Shown here: positions 49,725-61,539 of the stretch, piece after piece
Layout: every line of letters begins with the position of its first letter
Numbering within the stretch: the stretch's first letter is position 1
DNA from: Dryomyza anilis
Lineage: Eukaryota > Arthropoda > Insecta > Diptera > Dryomyzidae
Assembly (NCBI GenBank): GCA_951804985.1
Contig: OX638134.1
Span: 7,076,790-7,140,789 of the forward strand
DNA: 64,000 nt
Reading direction: 5' to 3'
The notes under the pieces: generated by a model
Databases searched by the model: none
Seen by the model: the letters and a program-made list of their open reading frames with translations, nothing else
What the model was told of the DNA's origin: nothing
Made by a program: the position numbers and the translations under genes

Positions 49725-50818
49725 TTTTTTTCTTACTAAAACGTATCGTTTTAATGAAAAAGGCAATGCAATTTTAAGCCCTTTTTCAGAAACTTCTAGT
49801 AATAAAAATTTCAGTCCTTTACAAAACCAGTTTTCAAAAAAAGTTGAACGCAGTTTTTCTCTGAATTCTCAAGCCTATTTTTAATATATAAAAAAATGCA
49901 ATATACCATTTAATATTTACGAAATTTTTATCTAAACTTGAAAAATTGTGTAAGAATTGTAATATGTCATGTACATTTTTCCTACAAAATTGATCCTCGT
50001 TATTCTTTAAAATTATCTGTATCTTTTTTAAAGATTACATGCAGCATTTAGTTCTTGAATTTTATGCCTTCCCAAAAAATTACCCAAACAACCTCTAAAC
50101 TACGTAATAAAAACAGTAGATAATTTTATATTTTAATAATTTATTTCATTATTTATTTTATATTTCATTACTTTCTTAGAGTTTCTTTTATACACGGTTT
50201 GCAAACAATATCAATACATGTTTAAATTAATTTAATAGTAATTCATATGAAGATTTTAATAATATCAATTAATAATGTTAATAATAACAAATTTGCATTT
50301 TGAGTAGTACACAAAAAACCCAACCTAATTTCATACTTAAAGATCTTAATTAAATTTTAGAACACAACGCGCAAAATAAGCGAATTACAATTATTACAGT
50401 CTAGAGAATATAGTAGTTAATGATTTAAATGTTTTTTGGTTTTCTTATTTTTTATTTTTAATTCATGTTCAATCCATAACTCTTCTGCAAGCAGCAACCG
50501 TACTGACGAGAATTTTCTTACATTTTCTTCATTTCATTCATTTGTGATTTTCTTCATTTATTTTCAATTAGTTCGTAGTATATTTAAGTAATATATAATT
50601 AAAATGCATTTCTATTTAACAAAAATCATCATCATTTAGTACACAAATTGTGAAATATAATGCAAAAGCAATGACATGACATGACGACAATGATTTGAAT
50701 GAATTGATTAGTTGGTAATATTAACTAATAAAATTAGTGTTAAATTAGTCATTGATTATTCTAGGGGATTCTTTTTTTTATTTTGTTGTTATATATGATA
50801 TTTTTTTGTTTAGAGGGA
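49725..50818. other. AT-rich spacer
   Basis: No gene seen. A 61-codon ORF at 49699-49884 begins inside the duplication tail and has no motif. Confidence 0.5.
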
Positions 50819-50839
50819 GGGGGGGGGGGGGGGGGGGGG
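50819..50839 (+). repeat. 21-base G homopolymer
   Basis: An uninterrupted run of 21 G following GAGGGA, in a region that otherwise has almost no G or C. It could be a replication or sequencing artefact hot spot, or a G-quadruplex-forming tract. Confidence 0.9.
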
Positions 50840-50879
50840 ACATTGTAAAATTAGATATTTGCGTTAGATTTTTGTATAA

Positions 50880-52560
50880 AACTTTTATACAAATAAAATT
50901 AATATTATTTAGTACTAAATTTTTGTGAGTCTTATATTTTAAAATTTTAGTACAGTAAACATTTAAATAATATATAGTTATTTAACAAGCACTGATAAAT
51001 ACAAATTATTGCAATATTTTTGAGTACAAAATTTTGTACTAATATTTTGAATTACACAATGTAGTATTAAAATCTAGAATGTAATTTAAAAAATAAAAAT
51101 TGAAATACCAAATTATAATCTAAAACACAAATTAATATATGTTGAACTATATTTAGTAAAATATTTTTTACAATAATTTTTAGTACTAAATTTTGACCAA
51201 ATTTAGTACTAAATATAGTAAAAAAATGTATTTATTTTTTTAGTGATAAATAATGTTCAAAATGTAGTACAAAATTTGGTTAAAAATTTAGTACTAAATT
51301 TAGAACAAAAATTTAGTACTAAATTTTGTACAATATTTAGTACTAAATGTATTACTAAATTTAGTACCAGCTTTAGTACTAAATTTAATTAAGTACAAAA
51401 TTTAGTACAAATTTTAGTACTAAATTTAGTACAAAATTCAGTACAAAATTCAGTACAAAATTTAGTACAGAATTCGGTACACCATTTAGTATAAAATGTA
51501 CTGCTATATTTATTACAACATTTAGTATTTAATACTAAATATAGTACAAAATTTAGTATAAAATTTAGTATATAATTTTTAGGATAATTTAGTACAAAAT
51601 CTTTTAAAGAAAATTTAAAATACAAATTAGTACTAAATTTAGTACAAAATTTAGTTGAATATTTAGTGAAAAATAATTTACAAAATTAAGTACAAAATTT
51701 AGTACAACATTTAGTACAAAACTTAGTACATAATTAAGTAAAAAATTTATACAAAACTTAGTATAACATTTAGTACAAAATTTAGTACTAAATTCAGTAC
51801 AAAATTTAGTAACAAATTTATTACCAAATATAATACTAAATTTAGTAAAAAATGTTGTACTAAATTTCCTATTACATTTTCTACTATATTGGTATAAAAT
51901 GTAGTACTTAATTTAGTACAAAATTTAGTACAAAACTTGGTAAAAAATTTAATAAAAAAAATTAGTACTAAATTCAGTACAAAATATGGTACAAAATTTA
52001 GCACAAAACTTAGTACAAAATTTAATACAAAATTTAGTACGAAATTTAGTAAAAAATGTAGTACTAAATTTAGTACAGATTTTATTACAAAATTTAGTAC
52101 AAAATGTATTCAAAATTTAATACTAAAATCAGTACAAATTTGGTACAAAATTTAGTACAAAATTGAGTACAAAATTTATTACACAATTTCATACAAAATT
52201 TAGTACAAAATTTGGTACAAAATTTAGTACTAAATTCAGTACAAAATTTGGTACACAATTTAGTACAAAATTTAGTACAAAATTTGGTACAAAATTTAGT
52301 ACTAAATTCAGTACAAAATTTGGTACACAATTTAGTACAAAATTTAGTACAAAATTTGGTACAAAATTTAGTACTGAATTCAGTACAAAATTTGGTACAC
52401 AATTTAGTACAAAATTTAGTATAAAATTTAGTAAAACATTTAATACAAAAATAGATACAAAATTTAGCATAAAAATAAATCAAAATTGGGTACAAAATTG
52501 AGTACTAAACTTAGTACAAAATATAGAAAAAAATAATACAACATTGAACGTAAAATTTAA
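50880..52560 (+). repeat. 12-bp TTAGTACAAAAT minisatellite
   Basis: Diverged at 50880-51280, then regular twelve-base steps of TTAGTACAAAAT, with TTAGTACTAAAT and TTGGTACAAAAT variants. Since 12 is a multiple of 3, reading frames of 70-133 codons open on both strands and are shadows. A higher-order period is visible at 52178-52425. Confidence 0.93.
52178..52425 (+). repeat. 72-bp higher-order repeat inside the 12-bp array
   Basis: The marker GGTACACAATTTAG occurs at 52250, 52322 and 52394, exactly 72 bp (six units) apart, with the intervening units in the same variant order. Confidence 0.93.
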
Positions 52561-53140
52561 AACAAAATTTGATAAATAAAATATAATAATTAAAATCAAT
52601 TTAATTTCGCAAAACAGTTTCAACATTTTTTATATATTTTCTTTATAGCATTAATTTGTAGGTAGTAATGAAAAATATTTATATATATGTTAAATTTATT
52701 ATTCTTTAATATTATCTTGACATATACAAAATAGTATACATATACAAAATAGTATACATATACAAAATAGTAGTTCACATGAGTTGAGATTATGCAGAAT
52801 ATATGAATGAATTTATGTATGAATTTATGAATTTATTTATGAACGATCTATATTATTATTATATTTATATTATGTATATAATTACATGTGTTATATATAA
52901 ATATTTATGCATTATTATTTATATCAGTATAATTTATGTACGTATGTATATTTAATTATATATATGTAAATGGCATTTAATTTAATTAAATATAAATATA
53001 TTATTTATGAATAATTATTTTGGTTTTTTTTGTAATTTAATTCGGTGAGCATGCTCGCAGTAATTTCAATATTATTTGAAATCATGACTTTATTTTTGCA
53101 CTTTTTGTGAATTTCATAAAATAAAATAGTAGTAAATTTT
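52561..53140. other. AT-rich spacer
   Basis: Contains three direct copies of TATACATATACAAAATAG-like sequence at about 52727-52772. No gene. Confidence 0.55.
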
Positions 53141-53310
53141 TGAATAAATTATGAATAAATTATGAATAAATTATGAATAAATTATGAATAAATTATGAAT
53201 AAATTATGACTAATTTTTGAATAAATTATGAGTAAATTATGAATAAATTATGAGTAAATTATGAATAAATTATGAATAAATTTTGAGTAAATTATAAATA
53301 AATTACTAGA
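53141..53310 (+). repeat. 11-bp array (AAATTATGAAT)n
   Basis: About fourteen eleven-base units, with GAGTAAATTAT and GACTAATTTTT variants. Confidence 0.92.
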
Positions 53311-53369
53311 AGATTTTTGTAAATTTCTTTTAAATTTTTATTAAATATTTTTACTGTAGATATTGAAAA

Positions 53370-54830
53370 CAATAGTAATAGTTCGAATACTTTTAATTTA
53401 ATAATATTGAAAAATCAATTAAATTTAATGTATTTATAGTGAAATATTTGAATTAATGTGAATATTCGAACCATTATTTCAAAATTATTATTATAAAACA
53501 ATTTTCTAAATGAAGTTATAAGTTTTTATTAAAATTATTTAAATACTATAAACTTAATAGTATTTGAAATATATGCAATGCATTGTATTTTAAAATTATT
53601 TTGAATGTTTGTGAATTATTAGCAATTAACAAATAAATTGTTTGTTTACGTTATTTTAGATACTTTTATATATTACTATTTTGAATGTATTTCAATACTA
53701 TTAATTTAATAGTATTTAAAAATCCAAAGCAGTACAAACTGATAATGTTAAAATGCTTTTAAATTATTAGTAAATTATTAACCAAGTGTTTAATAAATTA
53801 CAAATATTTTAATGCAGCTACTGCATACGTAGATATACTATTTCAAATGTATCTGAATACTATTAAATTAATAGTATTTAAAATCAATTGATTTAATGCT
53901 TTTCAACTAATTTTTAATGTAAATTGTCAGAGAATCGTTAATAAATTATTTCAACGAAACAATGTCGTAAATATTAATTTAATACTATTAATTTAATAGT
54001 ATATGAAACAAGTGCAATGTTTTGCGAATACATAATGTATGAATGGTTATGAAATTATTAATAAATTATTTAAAAATTTATTGATAAGTAATGCAAATTG
54101 TAAATGATTGCTGCAAACGTAAATTTTGAAATTTGAAAATGCAGTTTTGAAATTTTAAAATACAGTTATATTAATAGTATTCAAAGCAATGTATGCATTA
54201 CGTGCTGCAAATATAGAAAATAATGTGTATTATTAATATTTTTTTAGAGATTAATAGAATAATACAATATAGTTACATTAAACGTTCATTTTTACTAATT
54301 TAAAATGTATTAAAATACTATTAACTTAATAGTATGTAACAAAATTTAATGTAATTTGTGTTCAAAAGAGTTATACTATTTTAAATTAGTGTGAATTTAT
54401 CAATAAATGAATTTGTTAATAAATATTAACATATTGTTGCTTTAACTGAACATATTACGAATCATTAAATTACTTATATACTATTGAATTAATAGTATTT
54501 ATTTTTTAAATTTAATCATGTAAGCAATGTGCACAAAATAGTAAACTTTTCTATCAAAAACATTTTCTATTTTGTGCACATTGCTTTCATGTTTTAATTT
54601 TAAAAATTAATACTATTAATCAACAGGATTTAAAGAATTAAATAATTCGTAATATGTTCAGTTAATATGTTAATATTTATTAATAAATTCATTTATTGAT
54701 AAATTCACACTAATTTAAAATAGTATAACTATTTTCAGCACAAATTATATTGAATTGTTTTAAATCCTATTAAGTTAATAGTTTTTAAATATATTTTCTA
54801 TCAAAAACATCTATAATAGTTTTTCTTTAA
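53370..54830 (+). repeat. ~160-bp decayed tandem repeat with palindromic core
   Basis: ACTATTAATTTAATAGT-like cores, each nearly palindromic, occur near 53388, 53563, 53696, 53863, 53979, 54165, 54313, 54478 and 54768, at spacings of roughly 115-190 bp. Flanking words such as AAATTATTAATAAATTATT also recur. The right third is overprinted by a large inverted duplication. Confidence 0.72.
54307..54787. repeat. Large inverted repeat, arms ~230 bp, loop ~25 bp
   Basis: 54370-54541 pairs with 54567-54729 at high identity (both read GTTATACTATTTTAAATTAG and AGCAATGTGCACAAAATAG). Weaker pairing extends outward to 54307 and 54787. The loop is GTAAACTTTTCTATCAAAAA-like. It is a near-palindrome able to form a long hairpin in DNA or RNA, and it ends about 105 bp before the 54894 exon. 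Confidence 0.9.
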
Positions 54831-54893
54831 TTCTATTAAAAATGTAATTTAAACAAATTAAAAATTTTTTCACAGTATCTTTCTTTTTTTCAG

Positions 54894-54994
54894 GTTTCAA
54901 ATGCTTTAACGTGTATTTGTTAAAATTGAAGAATCCACAAGAATTATAATCAGAAATGCAATGACTAGAATTTCGATATGGGCGCTACTTTTTG
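54894..54994 (+). CDS. Probable signal-peptide exon (partial gene)
   Basis: The exon is bounded by a pyrimidine-rich acceptor (TATCTTTCTTTTTTTCAG, ending 54893) and a strong donor (G|GTGAGT at 54995). It carries 67 nt of leader, then ATG at 54961 and 11 codons, MTRISIWALLF, ending in phase 1. A start, one basic residue and then a hydrophobic run is how secreted or membrane proteins begin, and fly genes often place this on its own small exon. Two two-codon upstream ORFs precede it: ATGCTTTAA at 54901 and ATGCAATGA at 54956, the second ending across the main ATG. No downstream exon was found within the window, so the rest would lie beyond a long intron. Product unknown. Confidence 0.6.
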
Positions 54995-56644
54995 GTGAGT
55001 ATTTTTTGTAAATGTTTTAAAATGAATTTTGAAATTCAAAATCAGGCATTAAAAAGTGAAATAGAAGAAATAAAAGAAATATAATATAGAAAGTTTAAGG
55101 CAATTTATTGATTTTGAAATAGGCGGTGGGCGTGTTTTTGTGGAGGTAGCAAAAAATAATGGTAGACTAAAAAAATGTATTCCGAAATAAAATCTATTTA
55201 AATTAAAATTCAAAATACTATTAAAATTAAATTATTTTGATAAAATTATATGAAAATTTAAAAAATATTTTTTTTAGAAAAAAAAAATATTTTCTATAAA
55301 TAATTTAAAAAAAAAACTAATTTTGCTAAATAAAAAAAATATATATTTTTTTGTTTTTCTCAATATAAAAAGCTTGGTCTATGCAAAAAATATTTTTTTT
55401 TTTCGATTTTATTTTTATTAATTATTTTTATTTATTTTTTTTTTTTAAATTAATATTTAAAAGAAAATGAAAATTAAATAAAAATGTCACTAATATTTTT
55501 TGCACATCTAATGCAACTGCTTGCTTTAATTGCTGAATACTTTAGTTTCGTTTTTATTTTTTAATTTTTTCAAATTTTTTGCCACTACTTAAAGAAAAAG
55601 TGTTGCCATTTTGCATCTACTTTCGCTACTTTCGACTGAGACTGTGTGTGTTTGAAAGTGTGACTAATTTTGCATCAATTTATTTTACATTTTTTTTTTA
55701 ATTTGCTTTTAGTGAGCTGTAGGTGTAGTTGTTGTTTTTTTTGTTTATCCATATATTAATATTTTTTTAATTAAACTTTATAATTTATTTTATAGTTTTT
55801 ATTTAAATGCTTTTTTTTCATTGTTGCATTGAGTTAAATCTTTGAATAGTAGCTAAGTATTTGTTGTATCTTGGAATTGGAGAAACTCTGTCATTCGTGT
55901 AGGTTGTGAGTATTTTTATGGTTGTATTTTATTACAATAATGTATTTACTATATATATATATAATAAAGTTTGTTGTTTGTTTTTATTAATATTTCATGT
56001 TTCTTTTATAAATACAGCGTAGAGCGCATTTTTATTCGTTTAATTTTTTTTATATAAATGTTTTTTTTTTTATTAAATAATTCTTTCACAAAAAAAAAAT
56101 ATTTAATTTTTTTTTTTATTACATTTTTAAAAATTTTTATATTATTTTTTATTTTAATTTTTCACAATGTTTTTTTTATTTAATTTTTTATACATTTTAT
56201 TAATATTTTTTAAATCATTTTTTTAAATATATTTTTTTTAATTTTTAAATATTTTTTTTTTATTTTTATATTAAAGTTTAATTTTACAAATCTTATGCAA
56301 AAAAGCTAACAAGTGGTTTGTGTACTAAAAACATGATCCTTGCATTGTTTGGAATATTTTATATATTTATTTTAATATATATAATATAGTCACTCAGGCG
56401 TTTTAATTTATTTAGCTAAATTTTGTTATTAATAATAAACTTATTAAGCTGCTTGTTGCTGTATTTATTTGCTGTTGCTAGATTTTGCAATTTTAGCAAT
56501 TGGATTATTTTTCAATTTAAATTTATTCAATTTACATTTATTTAATATATTTATTAATATAAAAAAATAAAAAAAAAGTTTTTATTAATAATTTTATTTT
56601 TAAATTTAGTTCTTTAATTTTGAATTTTTAGTTTATCAATTTTT
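54995..56644. other. AT-rich presumed intron
   Basis: Follows the 54894 exon. Poly-T/A-rich with a GC-richer patch at 55590-55680. No exon or element is supportable. Confidence 0.5.
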
Positions 56645-57715
56645 AATTTTATTATTTTATTATTTTATTATTTTATTATTTTATTATTTTATTATTTTAT
56701 TATTTTATTATTTTATTATTTTATTATTTTATTATTTTATTATTTTATTATTTTATTATTATATTATTTTATTATTTTATTATTTTATTATTTTATTATT
56801 TTATTATTTTATTATTTTATTATTTTATTATTTTATTATTTTATTATTTTATTATTTTATTATTTTATTATTTTATTATTTTATTATTTTATTATTATAT
56901 TATTTTATTATTTTATTATTTTATTATTTTATTATTTTATTATTTTATTATTTTATTATTTTATTATTTTATTATTTTATTATTTTATTATTTTATTATT
57001 TTATTATTTTATTATTTTATTATTTTATTATTTTATTATTTTATTATTTTATTATTTTATTATTTTATTATTTTATTATTTTATTATTTTATTATTTTAT
57101 TATTTTATTATTTTATTATTTTATTATTTTATTATTTTATTATTTTATTATTTTATTATTTTATTATTTTATTATTTTATTATTTTATTATTTTATTATT
57201 TTATTATTTTATTATTTTATTATTTTATTATTTTATTATTTTATTATTTTATTATTTTATTATTTTATTATTTTATTATTTTATTATTTTATTATTTTAT
57301 TATTTTATTATTTTATTATTTTATTATTTTATTATTTTATTATTTTATTATTTTATTATTTTATTATTTTATTATTTTATTATTTTATTATTTTATTATT
57401 TTATTATTTTATTATTTTATTATTTTATTATTTTATTATTTTATTATTTTATTATTTTATTATTTTATTATTTTATTATTTTATTATTTTATTATTTTAT
57501 TATTTTATTATTTTATTATTTTATTATTTTATTATTTTATTATTTTATTATTTTATTATTTTATTATTTTATTATTTTATTATTTTATTATTTTATTATT
57601 TTATTATTTTATTATTTTATTATTTTATTATTTTATTATTTTATTATTTTATTATTTTATTATTTTATTATTTTATTATTTTATTATTTTATTATTTTAT
57701 TATTTTATTATTATT
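56645..57715 (+). repeat. 8-bp array (ATTATTTT)n
   Basis: About 1.07 kb, roughly 133 copies, almost perfect, with two visible ATTATATT variants near 56758 and 56895. The uniformity suggests recent expansion. Confidence 0.97.
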
Positions 57716-59039
57716 TTTTCATTTTTTTAATTATATATTAATAAATTTTTTTATTTTTAATTTTTGAATTTTTTTATTTTTTTTTTTATTATTATTTTAA
57801 TTTTTTTATTATAAATTTTATTTAAAAAAAGTTTCTTTACAAAAGCAACAGCCACAAAAAGCTTTGTCATAAAAAGCTTGATTCGTTTCGATTTTCTTTG
57901 TGATAATAAAAAGTAAAAATATTCAGCTGCTGATTCTATTAAATGTGTTTGACTATTTAACTCATGATCGTCATGCTTGTATTTTGTAGTAATGATTATT
58001 CTCTTTTATTATTTATCAAACTTTTAAACTTTTTGCTGAGCTTTTTTTACAAATTTTTTCTCAATTCACACAAAAGCCTTTTTTTCGTGTGATACTCTTT
58101 TATGCTAACCTAACAGAACTATACAATAACTCTATACTTTGAAGCTAACCTAATTTGCATCACTGTCCCTCCCACACCTAGAGCTTTCCTTGAGCTTATC
58201 CTACCACTTAATCCTTCATAGACAATTTACATGAGATGTTGAAATTTGAGTTTAAATTTAAATTACTTTTATTAATATTATTTGTTATTTATAGAATTTT
58301 CAAATTATATAAAGTATTTGTATTTTAAGTTTTTTTATTTATAATATTTTAATTTATAGTATTTTTAATATAAAGTATTTTTAAATTATATATTTTTTAT
58401 AATATTTTTTTAATAAATTTGTAATATAATTTATTTTCAATTTTATTTTATTTTTAATTTTATTTTTAATTTAATTTTATTTTCAATTTTATTTTTATTT
58501 TATCAAATACTTAATTTAATAATATACTCTTAATTCATTTTTATTGCACATTTAAATTTAGTTTTTGTTTTTCAATATTTTTTCAATTTTATTTCATGAG
58601 TAACTTCCAATATCGTTAAGTTTTAGGCATGGCTGATAATGTTGGCCTATATATATATTAATATTAGTAATAAAGCTTTTGTCAAGACTCTATCATGCAT
58701 TTGTAGTCAATGAGTTTTTTTTTTATAATAATCTGCATTTTTAACTTTTCGTAGTTCTTCGTCAATCTTCATTTTATTTATATTTTATTTTTGTTTTTAT
58801 TTCAATATTTAAAATACTTTTTCGGCGCGGCGGCAACAATGCATAGCATATAATTAAAAGGTGCTTAATTTAAAGGCAAATTCAAATTATAAAAGATTTA
58901 TGGTTTCGTTCAGAACTTAAAAATGTTAAAACGCGTTTAATAAATATCAGGTTTAGGGTTCAGAACCTAAAAATGTTAATGAATATCAGGTATCATTACT
59001 TAAAATCAAATACATTGTAATACTTAATATTATGTGAGC
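57716..59039. other. AT-rich spacer
   Basis: Low-complexity TTTTTATTTT sequence at each side with a more complex segment at about 57835-58230. No gene. Confidence 0.5.
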
Positions 59040-60500
59040 CAAGACATCTTCTTAAAGACAATTCAGTCCCAAAAAATTCTCTTCAGAGAGAGAAATGTCG
59101 TCCCCGAGTAAATTCTTCCTCAGACTATTCAACCCTAAGAAAAGTTTTCCCTGCTACATTCCTCCTAGAGACAATTTATATCCAAAACATTAATTTTCTA
59201 CCCGAAGTACAGTTCATTCTTGAAATAATACTTCTCAGACACAATTACTCTCAGTAACAAATCTCTCCCGAGACAGTTTCTCCCAGAGACTATTATTCCA
59301 AATGACAATTCTTCTCCTAGACAAATTGGACTGAGACAATTTATATTCGAAACTATAGATTTCTTTTCGGAATCAATGCTGATACATGTTTTCTCTGATG
59401 GGATAGAATACATTGTACACCTAGACATTTCAACCTAGAAACATTTCATTCCTGAAGTAATGCAACTCAGATAAAATTATTCTCAGTGACAAATCATAAG
59501 ACAGAGAGACATTTCATCCCAGGGACAATTTATTCCCGAATTAATAGACACCAGAGAAATTTATTTTCAGTAGCAAATCATTACCGAGAAATTTTATCTC
59601 AGTGACAATTATATCCCAAATCAACAAGTTTTCCTGATACAATACTTTCACATGACATTTCTACCCAGAAACAGTTCCTTCCCTAAATAATACACCTCAG
59701 AGACAATTATTTTCAGTCACAAATCTTTCTCGAGACATTTCCTATCAGAGAATATTATTCCCTAAGAAATTTTCTTCACCGAGATACATTTCTCTGAGAC
59801 AATTCTTCTGAAAGACAATTTATATACCCAAACGATAGATTTCTTCCTAGTGACAAATCCTTTCCGTTACATTTCCTTCCGGAGATTATTATTCACCAAG
59901 AAAATTCTCTACGAGACAATTCATCTTAGAAACTTTTTTTTTTCGAAACGATAGATTTATTCCCGGAGACAAGTTTTTCCTAAAACATCTCAAGACATTT
60001 CTTCACAGAGAAAATTCTTACCCGAAATCATACAGTGACATATCTTCCCTAGACATTTCCTTCGAAAGACTCTCAAGACAATTCGTCCCCGAAACATTTT
60101 CCGCGTGTCAATTCAACTTTGGGTCAATTTATTCCCGAATTGAGGCTTCTCCGAGACAATTCTTCGTCAGACTATTTTTCCCAGAAATAAGTTTTTCCTG
60201 AAACATCTCAAGACATGTCTTCCCACAGATAATTCATTTGTCAAATAATACAACCGAGGGAAATCTTTCCCGAAACAAATCTTTCCGAAACATTTCCGCC
60301 CAGAAACAATTATTTCCCCAGACAATCGGAAACATCCCGTGACATTTCCTTCCAATGATTTTTGTTTCTCAAGACAATTCGTCCCCAAAACAAATTTCCC
60401 TGTGACAATTCATCTTTGAGACAATTAATTCCCGAAACATTTGCTTCTCCGAGACAATTCTTCGTCACATTTTGAGTACGAGACGATTCCGACCAAAGAT
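59040..60500 (+). repeat. Decayed ~20-bp GAGACAATTCTTCCC repeat
   Basis: Words such as GAGACAATTCTTC, GAGACAATTTAT, CCCGAAACAAT and AGACATTTC recur about every 20-25 bp for 1.4 kb. The period is irregular. Minus-strand ORFs of 73-76 codons (Gly/Arg/Asn/Cys-rich) are shadows. GC content is above the window average. Confidence 0.8.
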
Positions 60501-60699
60501 AATTATTTGCCCAGAAAAGCGGACAGTCTTACATCATATTTTAAACTATTATTTATTAAATTTTACGTAGGTTCACATTTAATTTGCTTTAGCAATCATT
60601 TTCCCAAGACAATGCTTAAAATTGCAATGGGAAAAATTCAATTCCATTGTCCATTAAGAGAGAGGTCGGATTAGAGTGACTGATAAATCCTCATATAGA

Positions 60700-61330
60700 A
60701 CAACACCTTCATAGCAAAACCACAAACTCTTATTTAAGACATTTTTGGCTCTCGTCCAGTTCGAATGTTAAAGATTTTGTTCTCAATTTTTTCTTCTAGA
60801 ATCTTCTTTGAAATCTTTTTATGGTTTGTCCAAGAATTTTGAATCTGAACAACTAGATTCATAGCGAAACCACAAACTCTTCTTTATCATAGAAAAATTT
60901 AAGACATTTTTGATTCTCGTCCAGTCTGAAAGTTAAAGACTTTGTCGTGAATTTTGTTCCCAGAATCTTCTTTGAAACCTTTTTATGGTGTGAAAAGAGG
61001 GTTGTCCAAGAATATTGGATCTGCTTTTGACCAGTGCAGGACATAGACATAAAATATTTTCGAGTCTTTCTTATTATTCTGGTTCAATACAGTTTCTGCA
61101 ACAGTTATTTGATATTAGATCCAGTCTGAATCTCCGAAAGACTTTGTCGCAATTTATCCGAGAATCTTCTTTGAGGCCTTTTTATGGAGTGAAAAAAGAT
61201 TTGTCCAAAAATATTGGATCTACTGTAGACTAGTGCAGGGAAAAGACTTACAATATGTTCGAGTCTTTCTTATTTTTCTGATTCATTGCAGTATCTGCAT
61301 TAGTTATTTGATATTAAACCCAATCAGTCT
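60700..61330 (+). repeat. Three diverged ~190-210-bp tandem copies
   Basis: AGAATCTTCTTTGAAATCTT-like boxes at about 60799, 60963 and 61151; TTTTTATGG(T/A)GTGAAAA boxes at 60980 and 61168; CAAGAATATTGGATCTGC and TCGAGTCTTTCTTATT in the second and third copies (61052, 61260). The first copy is shortened. Confidence 0.8.
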
Positions 61331-61539
61331 GTATGTCTTATTACTCATTCCCCAGTGAATACTCCTATCAGACGGTCTGAGATAACATTGTCCCAAACTA
61401 TACAAGATGCTTGGAAATTATACAAAGAAACTGTACGTCTTTTTGCAGCTATCCCAGACATGTTTATCAAATATACTGTTATAATACATAATTCATATTT
61501 TGTCCTAGTATTTCGACTAGATATTTAGACATTTTCTAT

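Noticed and set aside
51389..52501. Thr-Lys-Phe/Cys-Thr-Lys ORFs on both strands
   Set aside because: Shadow of the 12-bp TTAGTACAAAAT array (twelve is a multiple of three).
59198..60388. Gly/Arg/Cys-rich minus-strand ORFs as a repetitive protein
   Set aside because: They are short, in different frames, and follow the decayed GAGACAATT repeat.
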